A DNA stretch of 36,624 bases from Pseudomonadota bacterium (GTDB taxonomy: Bacteria > Chloroflexota > UBA6077 > JAJPGT01): the NCBI GenBank assembly GCA_021325655.1, contig JAJPGT010000059.1, positions 1-36,624 of the forward strand. The letters are read 5' to 3'. The first letter of the stretch is position 1. Every line of letters starts with the position of its first letter. Under the pieces are notes generated by a model, which worked only from the letters and a program-made list of their open reading frames with translations, was not told where the DNA came from and did no database searches. Of the stretch, positions 1-7,602 are shown piece after piece. The translations under genes were made by a program, and so were the position numbers.

Positions 1-8
1 CTTCGGCC

Positions 9-1862
9 GTGAGTGACCTTCCCTACGTCGCCAGCCCCTTCCACTACCGGCGGCGGGTGACGCGGGAGGTGAAGGTGGGGGACGTAGGGATCGGCGGCGA
101 TAACCCAATCCGGATCCAGTCCATGACGACCACCGACACCATGGACGCCGAGGCGACGGCCGCGCAGGCGCAGCGGTTGGTCGAGGCCGGCTGTGAGCTG
201 GTCCGGATCACCGCCCCCACGCCAGCCGACGCGCAGAACATCGGGCGGATCAAGCGGCTGCTCGCTGAGCGGGGTATCCGGGTGCCGATCATCGCCGACA
301 TCCACTTCAACCCGGCCGCGGCGCTGGAGGCGGTGAAGTACTGCGAGAAGGTACGGATCAACCCGGGCAACTATGCGGATCAGAAGCGTTTCGTTGTCCG
401 CGAGTACTCGGACGCCGAGTACGAGGCGGAGCTGGAGCGGATCGAGCAGCGCTTCAAGCCGCTGGTGCTGGCGTGCAAGCAGTACGGCGTGGCGATGCGC
501 ATCGGGACGAACCACGGCTCGCTGTCCGACCGGATCATGAACCGCTTCGGCGATACTCCGTTGGGGATGGTGGAGTCCGCGCTCGAGTTCGTCCGCATCT
601 GCCGCGCCTATGGTTACCACGACCTCGTGCTGTCAATGAAGGCGTCCAACCCGAAGGTGATGATCCAGGCGTACCGCCTGCTGGTGGCACGGCTGGACGC
701 GCTCGGCTGGAACTATCCGCTGCACCTGGGCGTAACGGAAGCCGGCGGCGGGGAAGAGGGTCGGGTGAAGTCTGCCGTGGGAATCGGCGCGCTCCTGGAC
801 GATGGCCTGGGCGATACCATCCGAGTCTCCTTGACCGAAGACCCCGTCGCCGAGATTCCCGTCGCCCGGCGGCTCGTGCAGCCTTACAACGCGCGCCTGG
901 CCGCCGCTAGGAAGTCGGCGCCTGCCCCGGTGGCCCTGCAGCGGTCGCGGTTGCTGCCCGACCCCTATCGTTACGAACGGCGGCATAGCCGGGCGGTGGA
1001 TGTCGGCGGGTTCGCCCTGGGCCACGGGCACGACGTGCGGGTGCTGGTGCGCGAGTCTGATGGGGTGGTCGCGGTCGAGCCGTCGGAGCAGGCCGGCGAG
1101 GTCGAGCGCTGGCCCACGACCCTTGCCATCCTACCGGTGACCCAGGCCCTGGCAGCGCCCTCGCTTCCCGCCGGGCCGCTGCTGCTCGAAGCGAGCGGCG
1201 AGCCCCGTGCCGCGGTGGACGAGCTCCTGGAGGCAGTCCGCCGCCTCGAGGAGCAGGGCAGGCACGAACTGGTGCTGGCGTTGCGGCTGCCGCTCCCCGG
1301 CGATCTCATTCGCGGCTATCGGCTGCTCGCGGCGCGCCTGGCCGAGCAGGGGCGGGCGTACCCGCTGCACCTTGTGGCCCTGGTCGAAGGCAACCGCCTG
1401 GACGTGCTCGTCGATGCCGCGACCGCCCTTGGCTCGCTGCTGTGCGACGGGCTGGGCGATAGCGTGGAGGTGCTGTCCTCCCTTGCGGGGCGGTTTCCCC
1501 AGCGGCTGGCGTTCCACATTCTCCAGGCCGCGGGCGTCCGTGTGACCCAGGCGGAGTTCGTTGCCTGCCCGGGCTGCGGGCGGACGCTGTTTGACCTGGA
1601 GAGCACGACCCAGCGCATTCAGGCGCGCACCGGGCATCTCAAGGGGGTGCGGATCGCGGTGATGGGCTGCATCGTGAACGGTCCCGGCGAGATGGCGGAC
1701 GCGGATTTCGGCTACGTCGGCGGGGCGCCGGGCCGGGTGAACCTGTACGTTGGCAAGGACCTGGTGGAGCGGAACGTCCCGCAGGAGATCGCCGACGAGC
1801 GGCTGGTGGAGCTGATTCGTTCCCACGGCCGCTGGCTCGACCCGCCCAGGGGGAGTTGCTAG
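9..1862 (+). CDS. ispG: (E)-4-hydroxy-3-methylbut-2-enyl diphosphate synthase, long form
   Basis: Penultimate enzyme of the MEP isoprenoid pathway. It reductively converts methylerythritol cyclodiphosphate to HMBPP with a [4Fe-4S] cluster. The 617-aa product starts at GTG and opens with the family N-terminus (RRRVTREVKVG, then GGDNPIRIQSMTTTDT). The cluster ligands are visible: C520 and C523 in ACPGCGRTLF, and C554 in GCIVNGPGE, with E561 after it. Most bacterial IspG proteins are about 350-400 aa. This is the long type with an extra middle domain (roughly residues 300-510), best known from plants, Chlamydia and Bacteroidetes. The inserted domain visibly echoes the N-terminal barrel: YRLLVARL...YPLHLG...LLDDGLGD is mirrored by YRLLAARL...YPLHLV...LLCDGLGD. 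No upstream sequence is available to judge its promoter. ispH lies 22 kb away in the same window. Confidence 0.95.
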   Translation: MSDLPYVASPFHYRRRVTREVKVGDVGIGGDNPIRIQSMTTTDTMDAEATAAQAQRLVEAGCELVRITAPTPADAQNIGRIKRLLAERGIRVPIIADIHFNPAAALEAVKYCEKVRINPGNYADQKRFVVREYSDAEYEAELERIEQRFKPLVLACKQYGVAMRIGTNHGSLSDRIMNRFGDTPLGMVESALEFVRICRAYGYHDLVLSMKASNPKVMIQAYRLLVARLDALGWNYPLHLGVTEAGGGEEGRVKSAVGIGALLDDGLGDTIRVSLTEDPVAEIPVARRLVQPYNARLAAARKSAPAPVALQRSRLLPDPYRYERRHSRAVDVGGFALGHGHDVRVLVRESDGVVAVEPSEQAGEVERWPTTLAILPVTQALAAPSLPAGPLLLEASGEPRAAVDELLEAVRRLEEQGRHELVLALRLPLPGDLIRGYRLLAARLAEQGRAYPLHLVALVEGNRLDVLVDAATALGSLLCDGLGDSVEVLSSLAGRFPQRLAFHILQAAGVRVTQAEFVACPGCGRTLFDLESTTQRIQARTGHLKGVRIAVMGCIVNGPGEMADADFGYVGGAPGRVNLYVGKDLVERNVPQEIADERLVELIRSHGRWLDPPRGSC

Positions 1863-1875
1863 GGAGCGTGCTTTG

Positions 1876-1904
1876 TTGCCCCTTCTCAGGGGCGGTGTTA
1901 TACT
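1876..1904 (+). promoter_or_regulatory. Candidate sigma-70 promoter of the nusA operon
   Basis: TTGCCC at 1876-1881 and TATACT at 1899-1904 are separated by 17 bp, just after the ispG stop. The start point would be near 1911, giving a leader of about 110 nt before the nusA ATG. TATACT recurs as the best -10 box upstream of rplS and trpS in this window, which supports the call. The -35 box is only a partial match. Confidence 0.55.
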
Positions 1905-1923
1905 TTGCTCAAGAGTGCCAGGG

Positions 1924-1946
1924 AAGTGGGTGGGTGACCCCCACTT
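1924..1946 (+). promoter_or_regulatory. Hairpin in the nusA leader (possible attenuator)
   Basis: AAGTGGG at 1924-1930 is the exact reverse complement of CCCACTT at 1940-1946. The loop is 9 nt and the stem is followed by CTTTTG. It lies shortly after the inferred transcription start and well before the nusA ATG, so it would form early in the transcript. From memory, a short GTGGG/CCCAC hairpin with a following T-run is common in the leaders of rimP-nusA operons of Gram-positive bacteria, where NusA could act on its own synthesis. Function here is inference. Confidence 0.45.
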
Positions 1947-2021
1947 CTTTTGTTGTGCGGACCAGCGTGGTGCAGACGCCGTTCCGCGCTCCTGGCGCTT
2001 CCAGGAGGCCGCGCCGGACAG

Positions 2022-3110
2022 ATGAAGAGCGAGTTTGTTTCCGCCATTACGCAGCTTGCCGCGGAGAAGAACGTCCCCCGCGAAGTGGTCATGGAAGCGA
2101 TCAAGGCGGCCATTGTCTCCGCGTACCGGCGGAACTTTCCGTCCGGGAACGCTCCGGTGGTGGCTGAGATCGATCCGGCCAGCGGCGCAATCCGTCTGTT
2201 CGAGGAGCGCGAGGTGGTGGACGAGCTGCCGGAGGATCCGAGTGTGGCGATCCTGCTTCCCGAGGCGCGGCGGATCAAGCCGGACGCGAAGGTGGGCGAC
2301 GTGGTGCGGATCGACGTGACCCCGCCGCCGGCGCAGTTCGGCCGGATCGCAGCGCAGACCGCCAAGCAGGTGGTCAACCAGAAGATCCGTGACGCCGAGC
2401 GGAAGCTGGTGCTTGACGAGTTCGCCGAGCGTGAGGGCGAGATCGTCCACGGCGTGGTGCAGCGGATCGAGCAGGGCAACGTCGTGTTCGAGCTGGGCCG
2501 AGCCGAAGCGATCATGCCGCGCAGCGAGCAGGTTCCGACGGAGCGGTACTATCCTGGACAGCGGATCCGTGTCTACGTCTCGGAGGTGCACGACACCCAC
2601 CGGGGGCCGCAGATCATCGTGTCGCGGGCGCACCGCTTCATGCTGCGCCGGCTGTTCGAGCAGGAGGTGCCGGAGATCTTCAACGGCCAGGTGGAGATCA
2701 AGGCGATCGCCCGCGAAGCGGGCTTCCGTTCGAAAGTGGCGGTGGCCTCGCGCCAGGAAGGGCTGGACCCGGTGGGCGCCTGCGTCGGCCTGCGTGGAAC
2801 GCGCATCCAGAACGTGGTCAACGAACTGGGCGGGGAGAAGATCGACGTGGTGGAATGGAGCGAGGATCCGGCCCAGTTCGTGGCCAACGCGTTGAGCCCT
2901 GCGCAGGTGCTGAGCGTTACGATTGACGAAGACGAGAAGACCGCGCGAGTGATCGTCCCGGAGCGGCAGCTCTCGCTCGCGATCGGCAAGGAGGGGCAGA
3001 ATGCGCGGCTGGCGGCGAAGCTGACCGGCTGGCGGATCGATATTAAGAGCGATGCCCAGGCGGCCGCGGAGGCGGCGCAGCACCACGAACCGGTTTCGGC
3101 GGAGAGCTGA
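2022..3110 (+). CDS. nusA: Transcription termination/antitermination factor NusA
   Basis: RNA polymerase-associated factor that modulates pausing, termination and antitermination. The 362-aa product begins [19 protein letters not shown]. This start was chosen because an AGGAGG lies at 2003-2008 and because the upstream in-frame extension has no family resemblance. Domain order is the N-terminal RNAP-binding domain (1 to about 125), S1 domain (about 135-200; [21 protein letters not shown]) and two KH domains. The KH region shows [21 protein letters not shown] and, near the C-terminus, [22 protein letters not shown]. The C-terminal acidic repeats of enterobacterial NusA are missing, as in most Gram-positive-like versions. 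The stop codon shares one base with the ylxR start. rimP, usually immediately upstream, is absent. Confidence 0.96.
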   Translation: MKSEFVSAITQLAAEKNVPREVVMEAIKAAIVSAYRRNFPSGNAPVVAEIDPASGAIRLFEEREVVDELPEDPSVAILLPEARRIKPDAKVGDVVRIDVTPPPAQFGRIAAQTAKQVVNQKIRDAERKLVLDEFAEREGEIVHGVVQRIEQGNVVFELGRAEAIMPRSEQVPTERYYPGQRIRVYVSEVHDTHRGPQIIVSRAHRFMLRRLFEQEVPEIFNGQVEIKAIAREAGFRSKVAVASRQEGLDPVGACVGLRGTRIQNVVNELGGEKIDVVEWSEDPAQFVANALSPAQVLSVTIDEDEKTARVIVPERQLSLAIGKEGQNARLAAKLTGWRIDIKSDAQAAAEAAQHHEPVSAES

Positions 3111-3436
3111 TGCCTACCCGTCCGCGCCGCGTCCCGGAGCGAAGCTGTGTTGCCTGCCGGCAAACCCGGCCGAAGCGCGAATTGACCCGGGTGGTGCGCG
3201 CGGTTGACGGAAGCGTGGAGATCGACCCGACCGGGAAACGGTCGGGGCGTGGTGCGTACCTCTGCCGGCAGGCCGCCTGCTGGGAGCAGGCGCTGAAGAA
3301 GCGCGCACTCGATCGAGCGCTGAAGATCGAACTGACCGAAGAGCAGCGCGCGCGTTTGCGGGCCTCTGCACCGGAGCAGATGGGGACAGCCGTGGCAAGC
3401 GGGGGAGAAGATGAGTCCAAGACAGAACAGTACTAG
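3110..3436 (+). CDS. ylxR: YlxR/RnpM family RNA-binding protein (DUF448)
   Basis: Small basic protein of 108 aa encoded between nusA and infB, the canonical place for this family. The N-terminal signature is present: [17 protein letters not shown], followed by [19 protein letters not shown]. The family folds as a compact RNA-binding unit. In Bacillus subtilis and relatives the homologue (RnpM) has been linked to RNase P modulation; whether that applies here is unknown. The last 26 nt overlap the start of infB, so translation of the two is probably coupled. The L7Ae-like ylxQ gene that often follows is absent. Confidence 0.9.
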   Translation: MPTRPRRVPERSCVACRQTRPKRELTRVVRAVDGSVEIDPTGKRSGRGAYLCRQAACWEQALKKRALDRALKIELTEEQRARLRASAPEQMGTAVASGGEDESKTEQY

Positions 3437-5366
3437 CAACCGAAGACCCGCAGGAAACAACCGCCGACCGGCTCGTCCGCAGTCGCGTGGCACGTTCCAG
3501 GACCAGAGCCGGACTGGCCGCCCGGGCGGACCCAGCGCCGGCGGAGACGGCAGCTCGCCGGCCGGGGTGCTGGCGCCGGAGCGGCCGCGGGTCGTTGAGC
3601 TACCGGCCGCGATGACGGTCAAGGAGCTGGCCGATCTGCTGGGGCAATCGCCAGTTCAGGTCATCAAGGAGCTGATGAAGAACGGCATCATCGCCAACAT
3701 CAACCAGACTGTCGACTACGAGACGGCGGCGGTGGTGGCGGGTGACCTGGGCTACGAGGTGCGCGAGCCGAGCCCGGCGGCGGAGGCGGCCGAGGGCGCT
3801 GCGCCCTCAGCAGCGGCGGCCGAAGCGCGGCCGGCCACGGCCGAGGCGGAGGACGAGGCGCTGCTCCAGCCGCGTCCGCCGGTGGTGACGGTGATGGGGC
3901 ACGTCGACCATGGCAAGACGAGCCTGCTCGACGCGATCCGCGAGACGAAGGTCACCGCGGCGGAGGCGGGCGGGATCACCCAGCACATTGGCGCCTATCA
4001 GGCGGAGGTGCTGTACGACGGGGAACGGCGGAAGATCACCTTCCTGGATACTCCGGGCCACGAGGCGTTCACCACCATGCGCGCCCGCGGCGCGCAGGTC
4101 ACTGACGTCGCGGTGCTGGTGGTGGCCGCGGACGACGGGGTGATGCCGCAGACGCGCGAGGCGATTGACCATGCGCGCGCCGCGGGCGTGCCCCTGGTGG
4201 TGGCCATCAACAAGATCGACAAGCCGAACGCCAACCCGGACCGGGTGCTCCAGCAGCTCGCCGAGATCGGCGTGGTTGCCACCCAGTACGGTGGCGACGT
4301 GGAGGCGGTGCCTGTCTCGGCCCGCACCCGCCAGGGGCTGGACGACCTGCTCCAGACCATCCTGTTGACGGCGGACATCCACGTGAACCCGCGGGCCAAC
4401 CCAGATCGGCCGGCAGTTGGGACGGTGATCGAGGCGAAGCTCGACAAGAGCCGCGGCCCGGTCGCGACCGTCCTGGTGCAGTCCGGGACGCTGAAGGTGG
4501 GCAACATCGTGGCCGTCGGCTCGGTCGCGGGCCGGGTCAAGGCGCTGTTCGACTATCGGGGCAAGCGGATCAAGTCGGCCGGGCCATCCACGCCGGTCGA
4601 GGTGCTGGGCTTGCCAGCCGTGCCTCAGGCGGGCGATCGGCTCCAGGTAGTGGCCGACGAGAAGACCGCGCGGGCCCTGGCACAGGCGCACGAGGTGGCG
4701 GCGCGCCGCCAGGAGCGGGCGGAGGTGTCGCTCGAGGATGTCCTGGCCCAGATCCGCGCTGGCGAGACCCGCGAGCTGAACGTGATCGTGAAGACCGACG
4801 TCCAGGGCTCGGTGGAGCCGATCGTCGGGTCGCTGGAGCGACTCGGCGAGGAGGGGGTGAAGGTCAAGGTCATCCACGCCGGGACGGGCAACATCACTGA
4901 GTCCGACGTGATGCTGGCCTCGGCCTCGAACGCGATCATCATCGGGTTCAATGTTCGTGCCGAGCCAGGCGCGCGGCGGCTGGCGGACGCGCAGCACGTG
5001 GACATCCGCTTCTATAGCGTGATCTACGAGCTGGTGGACGACGTCCGCAAGGCACTGTCGGGGCTGCTCGGCCCGAAGTTCACCGAAGTGGTCTACGGGC
5101 ACGCCGAGGTCCGCCAGGTGTTCAAGGTGGGCCGCGGGCAGGCGGCCGGCTGCTACGTCACAGATGGCACCATTGCCCGCAATCACTCCGTCCGTGTCCT
5201 GCGCAAGGGCGGCGCCCTGTTCGAGGGGAGGATCGCGGCGTTGCGCCGGTTCAAGGAGGACGTCCGCGAGGTGCACGCCGGGTACGAGTGCGGTATCACC
5301 ATCGAGGGCTTCAACGACTTCGAAGTCGGCGACGTCATCGAATCGTTCGGGAAGGAGCAGGTGTAA
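3411..5366 (+). CDS. infB: Translation initiation factor IF-2
   Basis: GTPase that brings initiator fMet-tRNA to the 30S subunit and promotes subunit joining. The 651-aa product has a short disordered, Arg/Pro/Gly-rich N-terminus. An IF2_N domain follows at about 64-115 ([20 protein letters not shown]), then an Ala/Glu-rich linker. The GTPase domain has G1 GHVDHGKTS near residue 163, DTPGHEAF (G3) and NKID (G4) near 267. Domains II, III and the C-terminal fMet-tRNA-binding domain complete the protein. It is short compared with enterobacterial IF-2 (about 890 aa), mainly through reduction of the N-terminal region. The ATG is preceded by GGGGGAGAAG, inside the end of ylxR. Confidence 0.97.
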   Translation: MSPRQNSTSNRRPAGNNRRPARPQSRGTFQDQSRTGRPGGPSAGGDGSSPAGVLAPERPRVVELPAAMTVKELADLLGQSPVQVIKELMKNGIIANINQTVDYETAAVVAGDLGYEVREPSPAAEAAEGAAPSAAAAEARPATAEAEDEALLQPRPPVVTVMGHVDHGKTSLLDAIRETKVTAAEAGGITQHIGAYQAEVLYDGERRKITFLDTPGHEAFTTMRARGAQVTDVAVLVVAADDGVMPQTREAIDHARAAGVPLVVAINKIDKPNANPDRVLQQLAEIGVVATQYGGDVEAVPVSARTRQGLDDLLQTILLTADIHVNPRANPDRPAVGTVIEAKLDKSRGPVATVLVQSGTLKVGNIVAVGSVAGRVKALFDYRGKRIKSAGPSTPVEVLGLPAVPQAGDRLQVVADEKTARALAQAHEVAARRQERAEVSLEDVLAQIRAGETRELNVIVKTDVQGSVEPIVGSLERLGEEGVKVKVIHAGTGNITESDVMLASASNAIIIGFNVRAEPGARRLADAQHVDIRFYSVIYELVDDVRKALSGLLGPKFTEVVYGHAEVRQVFKVGRGQAAGCYVTDGTIARNHSVRVLRKGGALFEGRIAALRRFKEDVREVHAGYECGITIEGFNDFEVGDVIESFGKEQV

Positions 5367-5407
5367 GCCGGGCGGGGCCGGGACGACCTGCCCCGGCCCC
5401 GCCCGGC
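5367..5407 (+). terminator. Perfect 16-bp GC-only stem-loop between infB and rbfA
   Basis: The arm at 5367-5382 (GCCGGGCGGGGCCGGG) is the exact reverse complement of 5392-5407, with a 9-nt loop. It begins at the first base after the infB TAA. There is no T-tract, so it is not a standard intrinsic terminator. It could cause partial termination, act as an mRNA processing or stability element, or lower rbfA-truB-ribF expression relative to infB. Confidence 0.45.
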
Positions 5408-5423
5408 CGGACCGCCAGCAGCG

Positions 5424-5792
5424 ATGCCGAGTCGGCGTATCCTTCGCACCAACGTCCTGATCCGCGACGAGCTGGCCGACCTGCTCCGGCGCGAGGTGAA
5501 GGACCCCCAGCTCGAGGGGATGATCAGCATTACGGAGGTCGAGACGGCGTCCGACCTCTCCATCGCCCACGTCTATGTGAGCGTCCTTGGGGATGAGGAG
5601 CAGGCGCGCAAGACGGTGCAGCGGCTTCGCCACGCTGCGGGCTTCTTCCGGCGTGAGCTGGCCGAGCGGCTGAATCTGCGCCACACCCCCGAGCTGGATT
5701 TCCGGCTCGACCTGTCGATCGCGCGTGGCGCCCGGCTGCTCAAGATCTTGCGCGAGCTGGACCTTCCTCCGGCCGAACCCAAGGCCGAATGA
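5424..5792 (+). CDS. rbfA: 30S ribosome-binding factor A
   Basis: Late 30S maturation factor that binds near the 16S rRNA 5' helix. The 122-aa product has the compact KH-like fold signature: N-terminal RILRTNVLIRDELADLLRREVKDPQL, the middle segment SIAHVYVSVLG, and RHTPELDFRLDLSIARGARLLKIL near the C-terminus. Its position between infB and truB is the classical one. It is separated from infB by a strong GC hairpin and a short gap. Its stop overlaps the truB start by 4 nt (ATGA). Confidence 0.94.
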   Translation: MPSRRILRTNVLIRDELADLLRREVKDPQLEGMISITEVETASDLSIAHVYVSVLGDEEQARKTVQRLRHAAGFFRRELAERLNLRHTPELDFRLDLSIARGARLLKILRELDLPPAEPKAE

Positions 5793-6685
5793 GCGACCAG
5801 GCGCTGCACGGCTTCCTCGTGATCTGCAAGCCGCGTGGCTGGAGCTCGCATGACGTCGTCGCCAGGGTCCGGCGCCTGCTCGGGACACGCCACGTTGGCC
5901 ACGCGGGCACACTCGATCCCCTGGCCGAGGGGGTGCTGCCGCTGGCCATCAATCGCGCCACCAAGCTGGTGAACCACCTGGTCGAGGGCGACAAGGCCTA
6001 CTTCGCGGTGCTGCGGTTGGGCGTCATGACCGACACACTTGATGCGGAAGGGGCCGTGCTGGAGCAGCGCCCGCTGCCAGCTCTCGATCCAAATACGGTC
6101 ACGCAGGTACTGGCACACTTCCTGGGCCCGCAGCTCCAGGCTCCGCCGGCCTTCTCGGCGGTGCGCGTGGCCGGGCGGCGGGCCTACGCGCTCGCCCGGC
6201 GGGGCGCGGCGCCGGAGCTGCCGCCCCGGCCGATTATCATTCGTTCGCTCGACCTGTGTTGGCTGGCTGGTGACCTCCTTGCCATCCAGGTCCAGTGCTC
6301 AAAGGGCACCTACGTTCGGGCGCTGGCGCGTGACATCGGCGAGGCGCTCGGCTGTGGCGCGTCGCTCGCCCGGCTGGTCCGGACGCGAGTGGGCGCGCTC
6401 CGGCTGGAGGATGCGGCCGGGCTGGAGGAGCTGACCGCCGCGGTGGAGTCCGGACGGCTCCTGGAGCTGGTGATCGGCATCGACCGGGCCTTCGCGGCAT
6501 GGCCAGCGGTGGTGCTCAGCAGCCGCGCCGCGGCGCGCCTCCGCCACGGCGGGGCCTGGCGGGGCCCGGAGGCTCCGCCAGGGACAGTGGCACGTGCCTA
6601 CGCGTCCGACGGCTCCTTTCTGGGCCTGGCGGCCACAGCGGGCGGTGGCCTGTGGGGGCCCCGCCTGGCACTGGAGGCGGCGTGA
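5789..6685 (+). CDS. truB: tRNA pseudouridine(55) synthase
   Basis: Makes the nearly universal pseudouridine 55 in the T loop of tRNAs. The 298-aa product contains the catalytic motif GHAGTLDPLAEGVLP with the nucleophilic D43. Other family features are the opening FLVICKPRGWSSHDVV, the KAYFAVLRLGVMTDTLDAEG strand region and GTYVRALARDIGEALG. Start and stop are both overlapping: ATGA with rbfA and GTGA with ribF, so the three are translated as a coupled unit. Confidence 0.96.
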   Translation: MSDQALHGFLVICKPRGWSSHDVVARVRRLLGTRHVGHAGTLDPLAEGVLPLAINRATKLVNHLVEGDKAYFAVLRLGVMTDTLDAEGAVLEQRPLPALDPNTVTQVLAHFLGPQLQAPPAFSAVRVAGRRAYALARRGAAPELPPRPIIIRSLDLCWLAGDLLAIQVQCSKGTYVRALARDIGEALGCGASLARLVRTRVGALRLEDAAGLEELTAAVESGRLLELVIGIDRAFAAWPAVVLSSRAAARLRHGGAWRGPEAPPGTVARAYASDGSFLGLAATAGGGLWGPRLALEAA

Positions 6686-7569
6686 AGCGGTATATCGCCA
6701 CGATCGGCGCGTTCGATGGAGTGCACCTCGGGCACCGCTGGCTGCTGCGGCAGGTGGTGGACCGGGCGCGCCATCTCGGGCTCCCGTCGGTTGCGGTGAC
6801 GTTCGACCCGCACCCGGACCTGGTGCTGTACCCTGAGCGCCATCTCTCGTACCTGACCGATCGGGAGGAGAAAGAGCAGCTTCTCCGTGAGATCGGGGTG
6901 GACGAGGTGCTGGTGCTAGAGTTCACCCGGGAGCTGTCCATGCTGCGGGCGGACGAGTTCGTCGATATGCTCCAGGCCCGCTACCCTTTACAGGAGCTGT
7001 GGGTTGGGCCAGACTTTGCGATGGGGCGCGGCCGGCAGGGGACGCACGCGGCGCTGGCCGAGATCGGCCGCGAGCAGGGCTTCGCGCTGCACGTCGTGCC
7101 GCCGCTGCGGCTGGACGGCGAGATCGTCAGCAGCTCCTACGTGCGGAGCCTGCTCGCCAGCGGCGACGTCGAGCACGTCCAGCGGTTGCTCGGCCGGCCG
7201 TTCTCCGTCTGCGGTAGAGTGGTCGAGGGGGCGCGGCGTGGTCGGTCGCTCGGTTTCCCCACGGCGAACGTCGTACCGCCGCCACAGCGGGCGCTGCCGG
7301 CCGACGGCGTCTACGCCGCCAGCGCGAGCTGGGACGACCGGGAAGCGCCGGCCGTGGTGAACCTGGGCGGGCGCCCGACCTTCGAGGACCAGACGCGGCT
7401 GCTGGAGGCGCACCTGATTGACGTCGAGGCGGATCTCTATGGCGCCCGGCTCTGCGTACGCTTCTTACGGCGCATCCGCGGAGTGCAGAAGTTCGCCTCG
7501 CTGGAGGCACTGCGAGAGCAGATCGCCGCAGATCGCGCCGTGGCCGCCAAGCTCCTAGCGGGCGGCTGA
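6682..7569 (+). CDS. ribF: Bifunctional riboflavin kinase / FAD synthetase
   Basis: Phosphorylates riboflavin to FMN and adenylylates FMN to FAD. The 295-aa product starts at the GTG within the GTGA overlap with truB. A longer in-frame extension upstream runs through truB and has no homology. The N-terminal nucleotidyltransferase shows GAFDGVHLGHR, VTFDPHPDLVL and SSSYVRSLLASGDV. The C-terminal flavokinase domain shows GRRGRSLGFPTANV-like sequence (ARRGRSLGFPTANVVPP), VVNLGGRPTF and LCVRFLRRIRGVQKFASLEALREQI in consecutive segments. It closes the nusA operon. The next gene converges on it across about 33 bp, which holds only a weak 5-bp hairpin (7568-7581). Confidence 0.95.
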   Translation: MKRYIATIGAFDGVHLGHRWLLRQVVDRARHLGLPSVAVTFDPHPDLVLYPERHLSYLTDREEKEQLLREIGVDEVLVLEFTRELSMLRADEFVDMLQARYPLQELWVGPDFAMGRGRQGTHAALAEIGREQGFALHVVPPLRLDGEIVSSSYVRSLLASGDVEHVQRLLGRPFSVCGRVVEGARRGRSLGFPTANVVPPPQRALPADGVYAASASWDDREAPAVVNLGGRPTFEDQTRLLEAHLIDVEADLYGARLCVRFLRRIRGVQKFASLEALREQIAADRAVAAKLLAGG

Positions 7570-7602
7570 GCCCGCTGGCTCGGCGGCCACGGCACCGCTC
7601 GT

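Noticed and set aside
1131..3086. Very long minus-strand open frame (651 codons) opposite ispG and nusA
   Set aside because: It is antisense to two certain genes, its product is low-complexity and rich in His, Arg and Leu, and such shadow frames are expected at this GC content.
3807..5912. 701-codon minus-strand open frame opposite infB and rbfA
   Set aside because: Shadow of infB; the product resembles no family and has the His/Arg/Leu bias of a reverse-strand reading.
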